A stretch of 53,070 nt of DNA, taken from contig JBFMDN010000039.1 of assembly GCA_040753915.1 (NCBI GenBank), forward strand, positions 1 through 53,070, written 5' to 3'. A program made the translations under genes and the position numbers. The notes beneath the pieces are model-generated. The model was given only the letters and a program-made list of their open reading frames with translations, ran no database searches and was not told the origin of the DNA. This document shows positions 16,764-26,147 of this stretch, piece by piece. This stretch comes from JBFMDN01 sp040753915. GTDB taxonomy: Bacteria > Desulfobacterota > Desulfomonilia > Desulfomonilales > Desulfomonilaceae. Position 1 is the first letter of the stretch; each line of letters starts with the position of its first letter.

Positions 16764-17747
16764 TTACAAATCCTCCATACCCCGCGGATCGCGCTCCAAA
16801 CTGTTGACCACGTAGTCGTGCACTCCTTCTTCCAAAGTCATGAACTGATGTTTGAAGCCGGAAAGGCGAATTCTGTCCAATCGGGCGCGCGTATAATACT
16901 GGTACTTGTTCGCGAGTCCCGCAGGCATGTCGATGTATTCCAAGACCGCTTCCCGGCCAAGGGCTGCAAAGACAGCCATGGCTAGATCGTTGAAGGTGCG
17001 GGCCGTGCCCGTGCCCACGTTAAAGATCCCATTTACGTCAGGTCGCTCCAGGAAATAGATCGTGGCTCTCACAGCGTCCTTTACGTAGATGAAATCCCGG
17101 CTCTGCTCACCGTCTTTCCATTCCGCTCTGTAGGATTTGAAAAGCTTGATCTTCCCCTCCCGCTTGACCTGATGGTACGCTCGAATGACCACGCTCCGCA
17201 TATCCCCTTTGTGATACTCATTCGGTCCGAAGACATTAAAGTACTTGAGTCCCACAGCGTTCTTGAGAATTCCTGTTTTTAAGGCCCATACGTCGAACCG
17301 CTGCTTAGAATATCCATACATGTTCAGGGGACGTAGTGCCAAGATACCGGAATGTTCGTCGGAATATCCCTGCGAGCCGTCTCCGTACGTGGCCGCGCTC
17401 GAGGCATACACGAACCTGAGGCCGGTCCTTCCGACAAAGCGTCCCGCAAGCCTACGCGAATAGTCGAAATTGTTCTCCATCAGGTAGTCCGCATCCTTCT
17501 CCGTGGTGGAGCTACAAGCTCCCAAGTGGAATACGGCCCAAATCCCATGGTCGAACACTCCGCTCTCCACCTTTTGAAGAAAATCGTCTTTGTGCTCGTA
17601 ATCCACGAAATCCAAATCCACAAGATTCTTCCACTTATCGGATGTTCCGAGACGATCCACTATGAGGATCTTGTCCTCGCCGGCTTCATTCAATGCTTTG
17701 ACAAGGTTGCTGCCAATAAACCCAGCTCCCCCGGTTACTACGATCAC
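16764..17747 (-). CDS. hldD: ADP-L-glycero-D-manno-heptose 6-epimerase
   Basis: This enzyme makes ADP-L-glycero-beta-D-manno-heptose for the LPS inner core. It is an extended SDR: TGGAGFIGS (5-13) binds NADP, an SS-AATYGDGS block carries the catalytic Ser/Thr, and YGYSKQRFD gives the YxxxK pair. The early FVDYEHKDDF block and the ACSSTTEKDADYLMENN segment are typical of HldD. It has 327 residues, the normal length. The start is GTG with AAGGGA about 6 nt upstream. It is divergent from the hybrid kinase gene; no other heptose gene is in view. Its presence supports a Gram-negative organism with heptose-containing LPS. Confidence 0.95.
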   Translation of the reverse strand: MIVVTGGAGFIGSNLVKALNEAGEDKILIVDRLGTSDKWKNLVDLDFVDYEHKDDFLQKVESGVFDHGIWAVFHLGACSSTTEKDADYLMENNFDYSRRLAGRFVGRTGLRFVYASSAATYGDGSQGYSDEHSGILALRPLNMYGYSKQRFDVWALKTGILKNAVGLKYFNVFGPNEYHKGDMRSVVIRAYHQVKREGKIKLFKSYRAEWKDGEQSRDFIYVKDAVRATIYFLERPDVNGIFNVGTGTARTFNDLAMAVFAALGREAVLEYIDMPAGLANKYQYYTRARLDRIRLSGFKHQFMTLEEGVHDYVVNSLERDPRGMEDL

Positions 17748-17996
17748 TATTCCATCCCTTCTTCACACAGTCATGGTATGCGCTCAGCCGATTGTTTCCC
17801 TGCTCCGCTGGTTACCTTTCGGCCAGGGCGCTGGTGTATGGTACCACGAGCCGCCTCGTTCCTGGGAGATTTTTCGCGGTCCACAGAGAGTTTGTCATGC
17901 ATATGAGGTTGCCAAAATGTCAGATTCCTTGTACTATTCTGCGGATCGGAATGTACTCCTGACAGAGAGCCACTCCCATTTTTTCTTGTGAAAACG

Positions 17997-20168
17997 ATGC
18001 CACTGAAGCCAATCGATTCCGACCGCGATGTGCTGGTAGTTGAGGATAGTCCCCTCCAGGCTGAACGTCTCAAACGGCTGCTCGAGAAAGGCGGATACCG
18101 AACAAGGGTAGCCGGCAACGGACAAGAAGGCCTGGCTGCGGTCCAGGTGCAGGAACCATTGCTCATCATCAGCGACATTCTCATGCCCGTTATGAACGGA
18201 TATGAAATGTGTCGCGCTCTGAAAAATAATGACGCTTTCAAGCATATTCCCGTCATTCTGCTCACTTCTCTATCCGATCCCAGGGACGTGTTCCTCGGGC
18301 TTCACTCCGGAGCGGACAGCTATGTCAGCAAGCCGTACGAAGAATCGAGCCTCTTAGCACGAATAGAAGTTGTGCTCGAAAACGCGCGAAGGCCTGAGCC
18401 CGCTAGCGAATCGGGAGAGTTAGATGTTTTCCTCAAAGGGGTAGGATACAAGATCGGGGCCTCGAGAAAGCAGATTCTCAATCTCTTGCTCTCCACGTAC
18501 CAGGACGCGGTGGAACAGAACCGGCGACTTCGAGAAATGCGCGCAAAGCTGGTCACCGTAAACGAAAAGCTCGAGAAACTGGTGGCGGAGCGAACTGCCG
18601 CGCTTGCCCGAGAAATCTCGGAGAGGCAGAGAATCGAGCAGGTCCTTGTGTCGGAAAAAGAACGTCTCTCCGTCACTCTCCAGTCCATAACAGACGGCCT
18701 GATCACGACCAACGCCGCGGGCAAGGTCATCCTGATGAATCGGGCAGCCGAAAACCTTACAGGCTGGCCTCAAGCAGAGGCTGTGGGAAAGCCTATAACA
18801 CAGGTTTTCAATTTGCAGAAGACCGAGACTCAGGACGGTCGGCAGGAAGTGGTGGACAACATCCTGAAAAGCGGCCGCGTATTCGGCCTTGACGACCAGA
18901 TCGTCCTTAAGAGCAGGAACAATCTCGATGTAGTGGTTGCAGTCAGCGGCACCCCAATCTTCGATCAGACGCACAAGATCATAGGGGTAATTTTCGTGTT
19001 CCGCGACATTACCCGGCAAAAGCAGTTGGAAGAAGAGCTGGTGAAAGCGCAAAAGCTCGAATCCCTTGGGGTTCTTGCTGGAGGGATCGCCCACGATTTC
19101 AACAATCTCCTGACCGGGATCCTCGGCAACATTAGTCTCGCCAAGATGAAAAATGCTCCCCAGGAGAAGAGGCTGGTCCGACTCAAAGAAGCAGAAAAAG
19201 CTGTGATGAGAGCGAAGTATCTCACTCAGCAACTCCTCACTTTTTCCAAAGGCGGCGCCCCTGTGAAACAGGTGATGTCTATAGCTCCTGTGCTGAGAGA
19301 ATCTGCCCGATTTGCCTTGAGAGGTTCCAAAGCTCGGTGCGAGCTGGAAATTGCTTCAAAGCTTTGCCCGGTAAAGATCGACGAGGGTCAGATCAGCCAG
19401 GTCATCCATAACCTTGTTATCAACGCTGACCAAGCAATGTCCGATGGGGGGATAATCAAGGTTCGTGCGGAAAGTCTGATCGTCGACCCGGAGCGTCGAC
19501 CCGGTGTGCCATTACGTCCCGGCAAGTACGTGCGAATATCGATTACGGATCATGGGCCGGGCATACCCCGTGAGCATCTCCAGAAGATCTTCGATCCCTA
19601 TTTTACCACCAAGAAGAAGGGTACGGGCCTAGGCCTTGCCACCTCCTATTCCATCCTTAAGAACCACGGGGGAATTATATCGGTCAAATCAAAGGTGGGA
19701 CGTGGGTCTACGTTCAGCATATACCTTCCCGCAGTCACCGAGGAGCAGGCAGCCCCAGAAGCTCCGAACGCCCCACAGACGGACCCCATCTCAATTCTGG
19801 TGATGGACGACGAGGAAGCTCTCCATGGTGTTCTGGGAGAGTTGCTCGAGCATCTGGGGTACCGGGTGAAGCTGGCTGCAGATGGACACGAAGCCATTGA
19901 AGCTTACTGCAAGGCAAAGGAAGCAGGGAAGCCCTTTGATTGTGTGCTCCTCGATCTAACGATTTCCCATGGCATGGGTGGTAAAGAGACCATCAAACGT
20001 CTTCTCGAGATAGATCCCTCTATTCGTGCAATTGTTTCCAGTGGATACAACGACGACCCGATCATGGCAAATTTCGAGAAGTACGGTTTCTCCGGGGTAG
20101 TAGTAAAACCATACGAGGCAGAGCAACTGGTCAAGGTTATCAACTCAGTGCTCTCGAAGGACAAGTGA
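17997..20168 (+). CDS. Hybrid sensor histidine kinase REC-PAS-HK-REC
   Basis: A 723-residue soluble two-component protein. An N-terminal receiver (10-125, phospho-acceptor Asp60, SDILMPVMNG) is followed by a coiled coil (about 170-220), a PAS domain (about 225-345), a HisKA domain with His366 (GGIAHDFNNLL) and a HATPase with NADQAM, DHGPGIP and GTGLGLA. A C-terminal receiver (about 600-720) has Asp653 in LLDLTISHG. No membrane segment is seen, so the input comes through the first receiver and the PAS domain. GTG at 17988 is an alternative start; neither start has a clear ribosome site. There is no DNA-binding domain, so it must pass phosphate on or act through protein contacts. Divergent from hldD. 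Confidence 0.92.
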   Translation: MPLKPIDSDRDVLVVEDSPLQAERLKRLLEKGGYRTRVAGNGQEGLAAVQVQEPLLIISDILMPVMNGYEMCRALKNNDAFKHIPVILLTSLSDPRDVFLGLHSGADSYVSKPYEESSLLARIEVVLENARRPEPASESGELDVFLKGVGYKIGASRKQILNLLLSTYQDAVEQNRRLREMRAKLVTVNEKLEKLVAERTAALAREISERQRIEQVLVSEKERLSVTLQSITDGLITTNAAGKVILMNRAAENLTGWPQAEAVGKPITQVFNLQKTETQDGRQEVVDNILKSGRVFGLDDQIVLKSRNNLDVVVAVSGTPIFDQTHKIIGVIFVFRDITRQKQLEEELVKAQKLESLGVLAGGIAHDFNNLLTGILGNISLAKMKNAPQEKRLVRLKEAEKAVMRAKYLTQQLLTFSKGGAPVKQVMSIAPVLRESARFALRGSKARCELEIASKLCPVKIDEGQISQVIHNLVINADQAMSDGGIIKVRAESLIVDPERRPGVPLRPGKYVRISITDHGPGIPREHLQKIFDPYFTTKKKGTGLGLATSYSILKNHGGIISVKSKVGRGSTFSIYLPAVTEEQAAPEAPNAPQTDPISILVMDDEEALHGVLGELLEHLGYRVKLAADGHEAIEAYCKAKEAGKPFDCVLLDLTISHGMGGKETIKRLLEIDPSIRAIVSSGYNDDPIMANFEKYGFSGVVVKPYEAEQLVKVINSVLSKDK

Positions 20169-20225
20169 TTACATAAAGGATTTCATAAGCACGGTTACCT
20201 TCTTGGGAAACGGCTCCTTCTAAAT

Positions 20226-20250
20226 AAGGGCGGGGTTCAAACCCGCCCTT
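20226..20250. repeat. 9-bp hairpin AAGGGCGGG/CCCGCCCTT
   Basis: A perfect 9-bp stem (20226-20234/20242-20250) with a GTTCAAA loop sits 57 nt after the kinase stop. No U-tract follows, so it is better seen as a REP-like palindrome than an intrinsic terminator. A related hairpin is at 52707-52727. Confidence 0.55.
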
Positions 20251-20299
20251 CCCCAAACAGGGCTGACGCAAGTGCGACCGAATTTAAGACAACCTATTG

Positions 20300-20467
20300 C
20301 TTAGTGGTCGACGGCACAAATACGGTACTGTATCTGCACCGCGGGTACGTGGTGAGCGCATCGTCGGCACTATAGGGGCGGGCCTTGTGCCCGCCCTGGG
20401 CACCCACAAGGGGTGCCCCTACGTCGTGGCAGATTACGTGACCGTATTTAGGAAGCGGACCACTTAG
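20300..20467 (+). mobile_element. 168-bp MITE-like element, copy A
   Basis: The ends CTTAGTGGTC (20300-20309) and GACCACTTAG (20458-20467) are inverted repeats with one mismatch. The whole unit is repeated with only scattered differences, in opposite orientation, at 27808-27977. Inside are two tandem hairpins (GGGCGGGC...GCCCGCCC and GGGCACC...GGTGCCC). There is no open frame. It lies between the kinase and acyl-CoA dehydrogenase genes. No target duplication could be seen. Confidence 0.75.
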
Positions 20468-20582
20468 CGCTCCGTCTGCAAAATACGATCAGGGATTCAG
20501 GAGAACCACCGTTCACAGAAGCGGCCCTCCGTGCAGGTGAAAGGAAGCTTTTGCTCACTTTGTTCTAGTAACCAGCCCCCCC

Positions 20583-21752
20583 TCACAGAGTCGAGGCTAT
20601 GACTATCCGCTGGATCTCGTTCGTTCCCTCGTAGATTTGGGTTATCTTGGCGTCTCGCATCATGCGCTCTACCGGGTACTCAGTACTGTACCCGAACCCC
20701 CCGAGGATCTGCACCGCTTCCACCGTGGTCCACATTGCTACATCAGAGCAGTAGGCCTTGGACATCGAAGAATGGCGAATAGTTTCCGGCGGAACCTTGG
20801 ATAGATCTTTCGGAACCTTGTCTAGGAGGGAGCACGTTTTCCAGAGGAGTTGGCGCGCTGCTGTTATTCTCATAGCCATGTCAGCCAGCTTGAAGGCAAT
20901 GGCCTGATGCCTGATGATCGGCTTCCCGAACGCCTCACGCTCCTTGGCGTATTGAGTGGCAAACTCGAATGCCCCTGCCGCAATGCCCAAAGCCTGAGCA
21001 GCTACGGACGGACGACTGAAGTCGAGGGTCTTCATCATAATGTGAAAACCTTCGCCTTCTTCACCCAACCGATTTTCTACCGGTACTTCCACATCGGTGA
21101 AGATCAGCTCACGAGTATCGGAGGACCGAATGCCGAGCTTGCTCTCTTTCTTGCCCACCTCAAAGCCGGCCCAGCCTTTTTCCACTATGAATACAGCCGC
21201 GTTCTTGTGTTGAGGCAGGGAGGGATCCGTAATAGCGTAGATGCAGTACGTGTCGGCAACGCCTCCGTTGGTGATCCACATCTTAGCGCCATTAAGGATA
21301 TACTTGTCTCCTTTGCGCACGGCTCTCGTTGACAGAGACGCCACGTCGGATCCTCCTTTGGCTTCCGTAAGCCCGAACGCGGCTATCTTCTCCCCTGTCG
21401 AGAGCGGCCTGAGATACTTGTCCTTCTGTTCGTGATTTCCGGCAAGAATGATCGGAAGACTTCCCAGCTCCTGGCATGAGGGAATGAGCGCTACCGATGC
21501 GTCCGCCTTTGCCAACTCTTCCACAGCGACGCAATGGGCGATCATCCCGGCTTGCATGCCATCGTATTCTTCCGGAAAATCTATACCCATGAGCCCGTTT
21601 TCTCTCATGAGCTCGAGCATGTCCCATGGGTACTCACCCTTTTGATCACGTTCTTCGGCGCCAGGCGCCACCTTTTCTCTGGCTAACCTTCGGCACATAT
21701 CCTGGAGCATCTGCTCTTCTTCGGTAAGGCCGAAGCGTTCGAGATCAGACAT
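20583..21752 (-). CDS. Acyl-CoA dehydrogenase
   Basis: An FAD enzyme that introduces the trans-2 double bond in acyl-CoA, probably of the short-chain (butyryl-CoA) type from overall resemblance. It shows AFGLTEAKGGSD for flavin and substrate binding, WITNGGVAD, and the C-terminal QIYEGTNEIQR where Glu375 is the catalytic base. It has 389 residues, the normal length. GGGAGGAAA precedes the ATG. It lies 93 nt after the 3-hydroxyacyl-CoA dehydrogenase gene on the same strand, so the two probably form an operon for beta-oxidation or its reverse. Electron-transfer flavoprotein genes are not in the window. Confidence 0.93.
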   Translation of the reverse strand: MSDLERFGLTEEEQMLQDMCRRLAREKVAPGAEERDQKGEYPWDMLELMRENGLMGIDFPEEYDGMQAGMIAHCVAVEELAKADASVALIPSCQELGSLPIILAGNHEQKDKYLRPLSTGEKIAAFGLTEAKGGSDVASLSTRAVRKGDKYILNGAKMWITNGGVADTYCIYAITDPSLPQHKNAAVFIVEKGWAGFEVGKKESKLGIRSSDTRELIFTDVEVPVENRLGEEGEGFHIMMKTLDFSRPSVAAQALGIAAGAFEFATQYAKEREAFGKPIIRHQAIAFKLADMAMRITAARQLLWKTCSLLDKVPKDLSKVPPETIRHSSMSKAYCSDVAMWTTVEAVQILGGFGYSTEYPVERMMRDAKITQIYEGTNEIQRIVIASTL

Positions 21753-21845
21753 AGTTTCCTCCCGTTGGCACTGTCTCGGGAACGGTTCTCTCTGAATCGT
21801 TTCTCGGTCCGTACGAGGTCCTTTGCCTTTCCGCGGGACACAAGA

Positions 21846-22700
21846 TCACGAGTAGTCGTAAAAGCCCTTGCCAGTCTTGCGTCCCAGGTGTCCTGCTCGA
21901 ACCATTTTTCGCAAGAGAGTGGACGGCCGATACTTGGGATCGCCGAATTCTTCGTAAAAGTGTTGTTGAACACTGAGGAGGGTATCAAGCCCGACCAGGT
22001 CGGAAAGGGCGAGGGGGCCCATGGGATGATTCGCCCCAAGCTTCATGCCTTCGTCAATCTCCTCGGCAGTGGCTAACCCTTCCTCGAGCACACAAATGGC
22101 TTCGTTGAGCATGGGAACGAGAATTCGATTCACTACGAATCCCGGTGCCTCTTTGACTTCAATCGGCTTCTTACCCATCCGCTCGGCCAGCCCCTTTATG
22201 ACCGCGACCGTCTCATCGGACGTCGCGAATCCCCGTATCACTTCCACAAGCTTCATAACCGGCACAGGATTGAAGAAGTGCATCCCCACGAAGCGGTCCG
22301 CTCTCTGGGTGATCGATGCCAACTCGGTAATGCTCAGACCGGAGGTGTTGGTCGCGAAGAAAGTCTTATCGGAGGCCAGCTTGTCCAACTTCGAGTAGAC
22401 TTCCTTTTTCAGATCCATCTTTTCGATCACTGCTTCGATAATCACCTGAGCGCCTGATGCGACGTCGCTGAGCGTGATGCATCCTTTGATGCGAGAGAGG
22501 ATTTCTCCAGGCGCAGACGGCTCGATCTTGCCTTTCTCCACCATCTTCGCCAGGTTTTTCTGAATGCTAGCGAGCCCTTTGTCTACAAATCGCTGCTCGA
22601 TGTCCATGAGGTTTACCTCAAGACCACACTGAGCGGCTACCTGCGCGATTCCCGAGCCCATCAATCCAGCGCCTATTACTCCGACTTTCGTGATTTCCAT
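21846..22700 (-). CDS. 3-hydroxybutyryl-CoA dehydrogenase family protein
   Basis: NAD-dependent oxidation of L-3-hydroxyacyl-CoA to 3-oxoacyl-CoA. The N-terminal Rossmann motif is GAGLMGSGIAQ, the catalytic His lies in VGMHFFNPVPVMKLVE, and the C-terminal domain has NHPMGPLALSDLVGLD. The start was chosen at 22700 because AAGGAG (22710-22715) is 9 nt upstream; the ATG at 22706 is only 3 nt away and the longer frame to 22739 has no ribosome site. This gives 284 residues, the usual length for the short (Hbd/PaaH) form. It is upstream of the acyl-CoA dehydrogenase and divergent from the thiolase. Confidence 0.93.
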   Translation of the reverse strand: MEITKVGVIGAGLMGSGIAQVAAQCGLEVNLMDIEQRFVDKGLASIQKNLAKMVEKGKIEPSAPGEILSRIKGCITLSDVASGAQVIIEAVIEKMDLKKEVYSKLDKLASDKTFFATNTSGLSITELASITQRADRFVGMHFFNPVPVMKLVEVIRGFATSDETVAVIKGLAERMGKKPIEVKEAPGFVVNRILVPMLNEAICVLEEGLATAEEIDEGMKLGANHPMGPLALSDLVGLDTLLSVQQHFYEEFGDPKYRPSTLLRKMVRAGHLGRKTGKGFYDYS

Positions 22701-23133
22701 CTCCATACTCTCCTTACACTTCGGGAAATTCTCTTCCATGATTCGGACTGACTCTGCCTGATCCCGCGAGCTCTTGCGTTCAGCCGGAAGAATGCTAGAT
22801 CAAGCCATGCGTAGGATGCTCGCACAGGGCTCCTGGCTAGCGGGCACAGCCTGTGCCGCTTTCACGACCTGTCGCAATGATCCTGACGGAGATCAAATTC
22901 GAGGAGTGTGCGAGGCAGCACGTACAAGAAATAGCAGAGGAACTCAGAAGGTTCAAGGGATTCCTCGCGATCCGCGGAAATTGGCGACCACGGACGGCAC
23001 GGTTTCCACTCTGCTGAACACCGTGATCAGCGGGAGGGGCCGAGCGGCATTGATCTTAATGGGAAGCTATGGTAGCATTCAGGCTCTTATCTCAAGAAAC
23101 CACACGGTTCCGCTCGTACATAAGGAGGAGTTT
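22701..23133. other. Divergent intergenic region
   Basis: This 433-bp stretch separates two divergent acyl-CoA genes and should hold both promoters. The plus-strand frame of the thiolase stays open through it, but the translated sequence has no protein-like pattern and no ribosome site, so it is not called coding. A 46-codon frame at 22877-23017 was considered and not called. Confidence 0.4.
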
Positions 23134-24288
23134 ATGGCGAAGGTCGCTGTCATCGGAGTAGGGCAAAGTGCATTCGTGCGTGCGTATCCTGGTTCAATTC
23201 GAGAATTGGCCTTCGAAGCCTACAGGGAGGCTATGAAAGACGCAGGTCTGAAGTCGGATCAGATCGACGCGTCCGTTGTGTGCTCCGCGCCAGAGTACGA
23301 CAAACAGAGAACACCCGCAGGGCTCATGGCAGAGTATCTCGGGTTGAATCCCCAGCCCACGTTCTATGTGGAGAGCGTGTGCTCCTCCAGCTCATCGGGA
23401 TTGAGGACGGGGTATGCGCTGATTGCTTCCGGATTGCATGACGTGGTGCTGGTCCTCGGCTTCCAGAAGATGTCCGAAATCACCTCGGCCGAATCCCAGG
23501 AGAGAATGGGCCGAGGGGCAGATATACAGTGGGAGGCCCCTTTCGGGACGATGATGCCGGCGTATTACGCGATGTACGCGCGCGGCCACTTTGAGAAATT
23601 TGGCACCACTGAAGAAGACCTCGCTCTCATTCGGGTCAAGTCCTCAACATACGGCCAGATCAATGAAAAGGCCGTGTTCCGAAAATCCTTGACCCTGGAA
23701 AAAATCATGGAGCCCAAATACATAGCTACGCCCTTGAAAATGTTCGATTGCTGCGCGAACGCAGATGGCGCCTCCTGCCTAATCTTGGCATCTGAAGAGA
23801 AAGCCAAGGACCTTGTCCAAAAACCGGTGTGGATTACGGGCCTGGGCATGGCTACCGCTCCCATCAACATGGCGGGGCGAGACAGCTTCAGCGGGCTCAA
23901 ATGCGCTCAACTGGCGGCCAAAAGGGCGTATGACATGGCCGGAATAAAACCCTCCGACGTGGATGTGGCAGAAGTTCACGATTGCTTCACCATTGCAGAA
24001 ATGATGGCGTACGAAGATCTCGGATTCGCAGAGGCCGGGCAGGGTAAGGAACTGATCCGGAACAAGGAGACCTACAAAGAGGGCAAGATTCCCGTGAACG
24101 TGGATGGCGGTTTGCTTTCCAAGGGGCACCCTATAGGCGCGACTGGCGGCTCACAGATCAGGACCATCGTTCTCCAGCTCAGAGGGGAAGCAGGCGAAAT
24201 GCAGGTGCCAAACGCAAAGATCGGACTGGTTCACAATATTGGTGGCGTCGGTATTTACGGCAACGTTTCGATCTTCGCGGCGGACTAG
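23134..24288 (+). CDS. Thiolase (SCP2/archaeal acetyl-CoA acetyltransferase type)
   Basis: A 384-residue thiolase that condenses or cleaves acyl-CoA at the acetyl level. The acyl-accepting Cys83 is in ESVCSSSSSG; the C-terminal half has VAEVHDCFTIAEM, the GGLLSKGHPIGATG catalytic block and HNIGGVG. This set is typical of the SCP2-like thiolases found in archaea and some bacteria, which act with a DUF35 partner rather than the FadA type. AAGGAGGA (23122-23129) precedes the ATG at 23134. The DUF35 gene follows after 75 nt. With the divergent 3-hydroxyacyl-CoA and acyl-CoA dehydrogenases it makes a nearly complete C4-type beta-oxidation set, lacking an enoyl-CoA hydratase. Confidence 0.92.
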   Translation: MAKVAVIGVGQSAFVRAYPGSIRELAFEAYREAMKDAGLKSDQIDASVVCSAPEYDKQRTPAGLMAEYLGLNPQPTFYVESVCSSSSSGLRTGYALIASGLHDVVLVLGFQKMSEITSAESQERMGRGADIQWEAPFGTMMPAYYAMYARGHFEKFGTTEEDLALIRVKSSTYGQINEKAVFRKSLTLEKIMEPKYIATPLKMFDCCANADGASCLILASEEKAKDLVQKPVWITGLGMATAPINMAGRDSFSGLKCAQLAAKRAYDMAGIKPSDVDVAEVHDCFTIAEMMAYEDLGFAEAGQGKELIRNKETYKEGKIPVNVDGGLLSKGHPIGATGGSQIRTIVLQLRGEAGEMQVPNAKIGLVHNIGGVGIYGNVSIFAAD

Positions 24289-24363
24289 TATACGGCAAGC
24301 AAACAAAACTGGAACATGACTCTGTGTCGACCATTTCGGACGCAGAGCTGACGGAGGAGAGAT

Positions 24364-24780
24364 ATGGGATTCGAGCAGTTCGGTATTCTCAGCTTCACCG
24401 GATCGACTAAGACCGAGCAATTCGTGGATTTCCTGAAAGGCAATGAGCTGCGGGGCACAGTTTGCAAGGAGTGCGGGGCAAGGTTCTTCCCGCCGAGAAG
24501 TGATTGCAGTGTTTGCTTAAGCGATCAGATGGACTGGTTTCCTATAGCCGGTGAAGGGACCTTGATTACGTTCACCACGGCGAATTTCGCTCCCGCGGGA
24601 TTTGAAAAAGACGTTCCCTACACACTGGGAGTGGCTGAATTCGCAGATGGTGTAAAAGTATTCGGTCGACTCGATAAGTCGTTCGCTCCGGACGCGGTGG
24701 CAGTGGGAATGAAGGTCAAGGTTCGTGTGATTGATCTGGGGAGCGATCGATTTAGTTACGAGCTGGTTCCGGCCCGGTAA
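24364..24780 (+). CDS. DUF35 OB-fold/zinc-ribbon partner of thiolase
   Basis: A 138-residue protein with a rubredoxin-like zinc ribbon (C34-x2-C37 and C48-x2-C51) followed by an OB fold (about 60-138). In archaea the DUF35 protein bridges thiolase and HMG-CoA synthase so that acetoacetyl-CoA is handed over; in bacteria it accompanies SCP2-type thiolases. GGAGGAGA lies just before the ATG. It follows the thiolase gene directly and ends 61 bp before a convergent gene, with a strong hairpin between. Confidence 0.88.
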   Translation: MGFEQFGILSFTGSTKTEQFVDFLKGNELRGTVCKECGARFFPPRSDCSVCLSDQMDWFPIAGEGTLITFTTANFAPAGFEKDVPYTLGVAEFADGVKVFGRLDKSFAPDAVAVGMKVKVRVIDLGSDRFSYELVPAR

Positions 24781-24808
24781 GAGAACACCCCTTGTTGAAA
24801 GGTCTCCC

Positions 24809-24838
24809 GGGGGCTCTTTCTTGGACGAGAAGGCCCCC
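24809..24838. terminator. Bidirectional terminator hairpin
   Basis: GGGGGC (24809-24814) pairs with GCCCCC (24833-24838), and the stem continues inward through CTTTC/GAGAA with one mismatch. It lies between the convergent DUF35 and NapH-like genes. TCTT follows on the plus side; the U-tracts are short, so efficiency is uncertain. Confidence 0.5.
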
Positions 24839-24841
24839 TCT

Positions 24842-25615
24842 TCATCCCCAAAGTTGAATCGCGCTCGTTGGGCATTTCTTGTGGCATTCCAGGCAGGAGA
24901 TGCACTCTTCTGCCACATCGTCGTACACTCCGAAATCGTTCTTGTTCGGAATGGATTCCATGGGACAAACCCTGTTGCACGAACCGCAATCAATACACTT
25001 GGAATTGCGGAATGGGAATATGGCTGCAAAACGATTAAACAGGGACAGGCCTGCACCTAGGGGACAGAGGACCTTGCAGAAGAAGCGCCGATGTCCCATG
25101 GCCAGCAGCACTATTCCTAACAGTATTCCCAATCGTATCCCGAGATGCAGGGGATTTGTGGTTCCGTTGATGAGCGCCCAGGGAATGGAGGATTCGATCG
25201 TGGCCACTGGGCAAAGCCTGCAGAAGTACAGAGGAAATTCTGTTGTCAGGAAGTAGGGGACAGCAAGCACGAGCCCGAACAGTACCCCATACTTGATGAA
25301 TCGCGTCCAGCGAGGAAGCGCGAACTTCACGTAGGGAACCTTGTACAGCAATTCTTGAACAAGGCCAAAAGGGCACACCCACCCGCACAGAATCCGTCCC
25401 GCCACCAGGCCTACCAGAGCAATTACCCCGATGACACTGAGAGGAACAAGGGCGACCCCTGCAAATTGGCCGATAATCCCCAGGGGGCACGCAAACAAGG
25501 AGGTGGGACACGAATGGCAATTCAGGACGGGCAGGCATATAAAATGCCATTGGAATATTCCCAGATTCAAAATGGCAGCCATCGCAATCTGCACTTTTAG
25601 TCTTAGTTTCTCCAC
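24842..25615 (-). CDS. NapH/CcoG-like 4Fe-4S membrane protein
   Basis: A 257-residue electron-transfer protein with about four or five membrane helices. Membrane-proximal CxxxCP motifs (C77-x3-C81-P and C180-x3-C184-P) are the hallmark of the NapH/MauN/RnfB-like polyferredoxin group. Two C-terminal ferredoxin clusters follow (C207, C210, C213, C217 and C238, C241, C244, C248). An additional early LPVLNCHSCP motif is also seen. It probably moves electrons from the quinone pool to a periplasmic or cytoplasmic reductase that is not encoded nearby. The small membrane protein gene lies 214 nt upstream on the same strand. Confidence 0.85.
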   Translation of the reverse strand: MEKLRLKVQIAMAAILNLGIFQWHFICLPVLNCHSCPTSLFACPLGIIGQFAGVALVPLSVIGVIALVGLVAGRILCGWVCPFGLVQELLYKVPYVKFALPRWTRFIKYGVLFGLVLAVPYFLTTEFPLYFCRLCPVATIESSIPWALINGTTNPLHLGIRLGILLGIVLLAMGHRRFFCKVLCPLGAGLSLFNRFAAIFPFRNSKCIDCGSCNRVCPMESIPNKNDFGVYDDVAEECISCLECHKKCPTSAIQLWG

Positions 25616-25829
25616 GTTCGCTTCCTTACCAACCTCTTGTACGGGGAATTATGTCTCCCGGTTTGCATTTCGAAGCGGAAGCTCCTTCGGGAGAGGAGCC
25701 TCCAAACTTCGACGCCTTTATGTCTTGCGATGGGCTACGAGAAGACGAGGGTTGGAATCCCGTCAACTTGGAGTCGCTGGACGGAATTCCTGTCTCGACT
25801 GCAACCGCGAACCGCGGTCGGATTTACAG

Positions 25830-26147
25830 TCAGCTTGGACAGGGCAGTCGACCTTTGAGCATCCGCAAGTCCGGATAATTGGAGATTAGTTGTCCAGTCT
25901 TGTACCTGCTGATACCCGAAAAAGTCATAGCGTTCACCATTTCCGGCTCTGTGAACGACTCCGATTGAACCTCCATCTTTTCCTTGTCCTGCTGGTACCC
26001 GGGAATCTTGATCTTGATGCCGATGTTCTTGAGCTGATCGAACTTCTCCAGGTTATCGTACACAATCATTTGGCGAAAGAACCCCCCATAGACCGTCATG
26101 ACAAGGGCAAGGGTCATCAGAACTGCAAAGAAGATTTTCCGAGCCAT
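25830..26147 (-). CDS. Small membrane-anchored protein, unknown
   Basis: A 105-residue protein with one N-terminal hydrophobic helix (MARKIFFAVLMTLALVMTVYGGFF), either an uncleaved anchor or a signal peptide, and a short polar tail with PGYQQDKEKMEVQ. The open frame extends upstream to 26264, but that part is not protein-like and crosses the likely promoter shared with gmk. The ATG at 26147 directly starts the hydrophobic segment. It may accompany the NapH-like protein downstream. I recognise no family. Confidence 0.5.
   Translation of the reverse strand: MARKIFFAVLMTLALVMTVYGGFFRQMIVYDNLEKFDQLKNIGIKIKIPGYQQDKEKMEVQSESFTEPEMVNAMTFSGISRYKTGQLISNYPDLRMLKGRLPCPS

Noticed and set aside
20226..20250. 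Intrinsic terminator of the hybrid kinase gene
   Set aside because: Good stem but no U-tract; same hairpin type occurs at 52707-52727 away from any gene end, so a REP-type repeat is more likely.
22877..23017. 46-codon frame between the divergent acyl-CoA genes
   Set aside because: It has a helical-looking translation (KFEECARQHVQEIAEELRR), but no ribosome site and no recognised relatives; may be chance.
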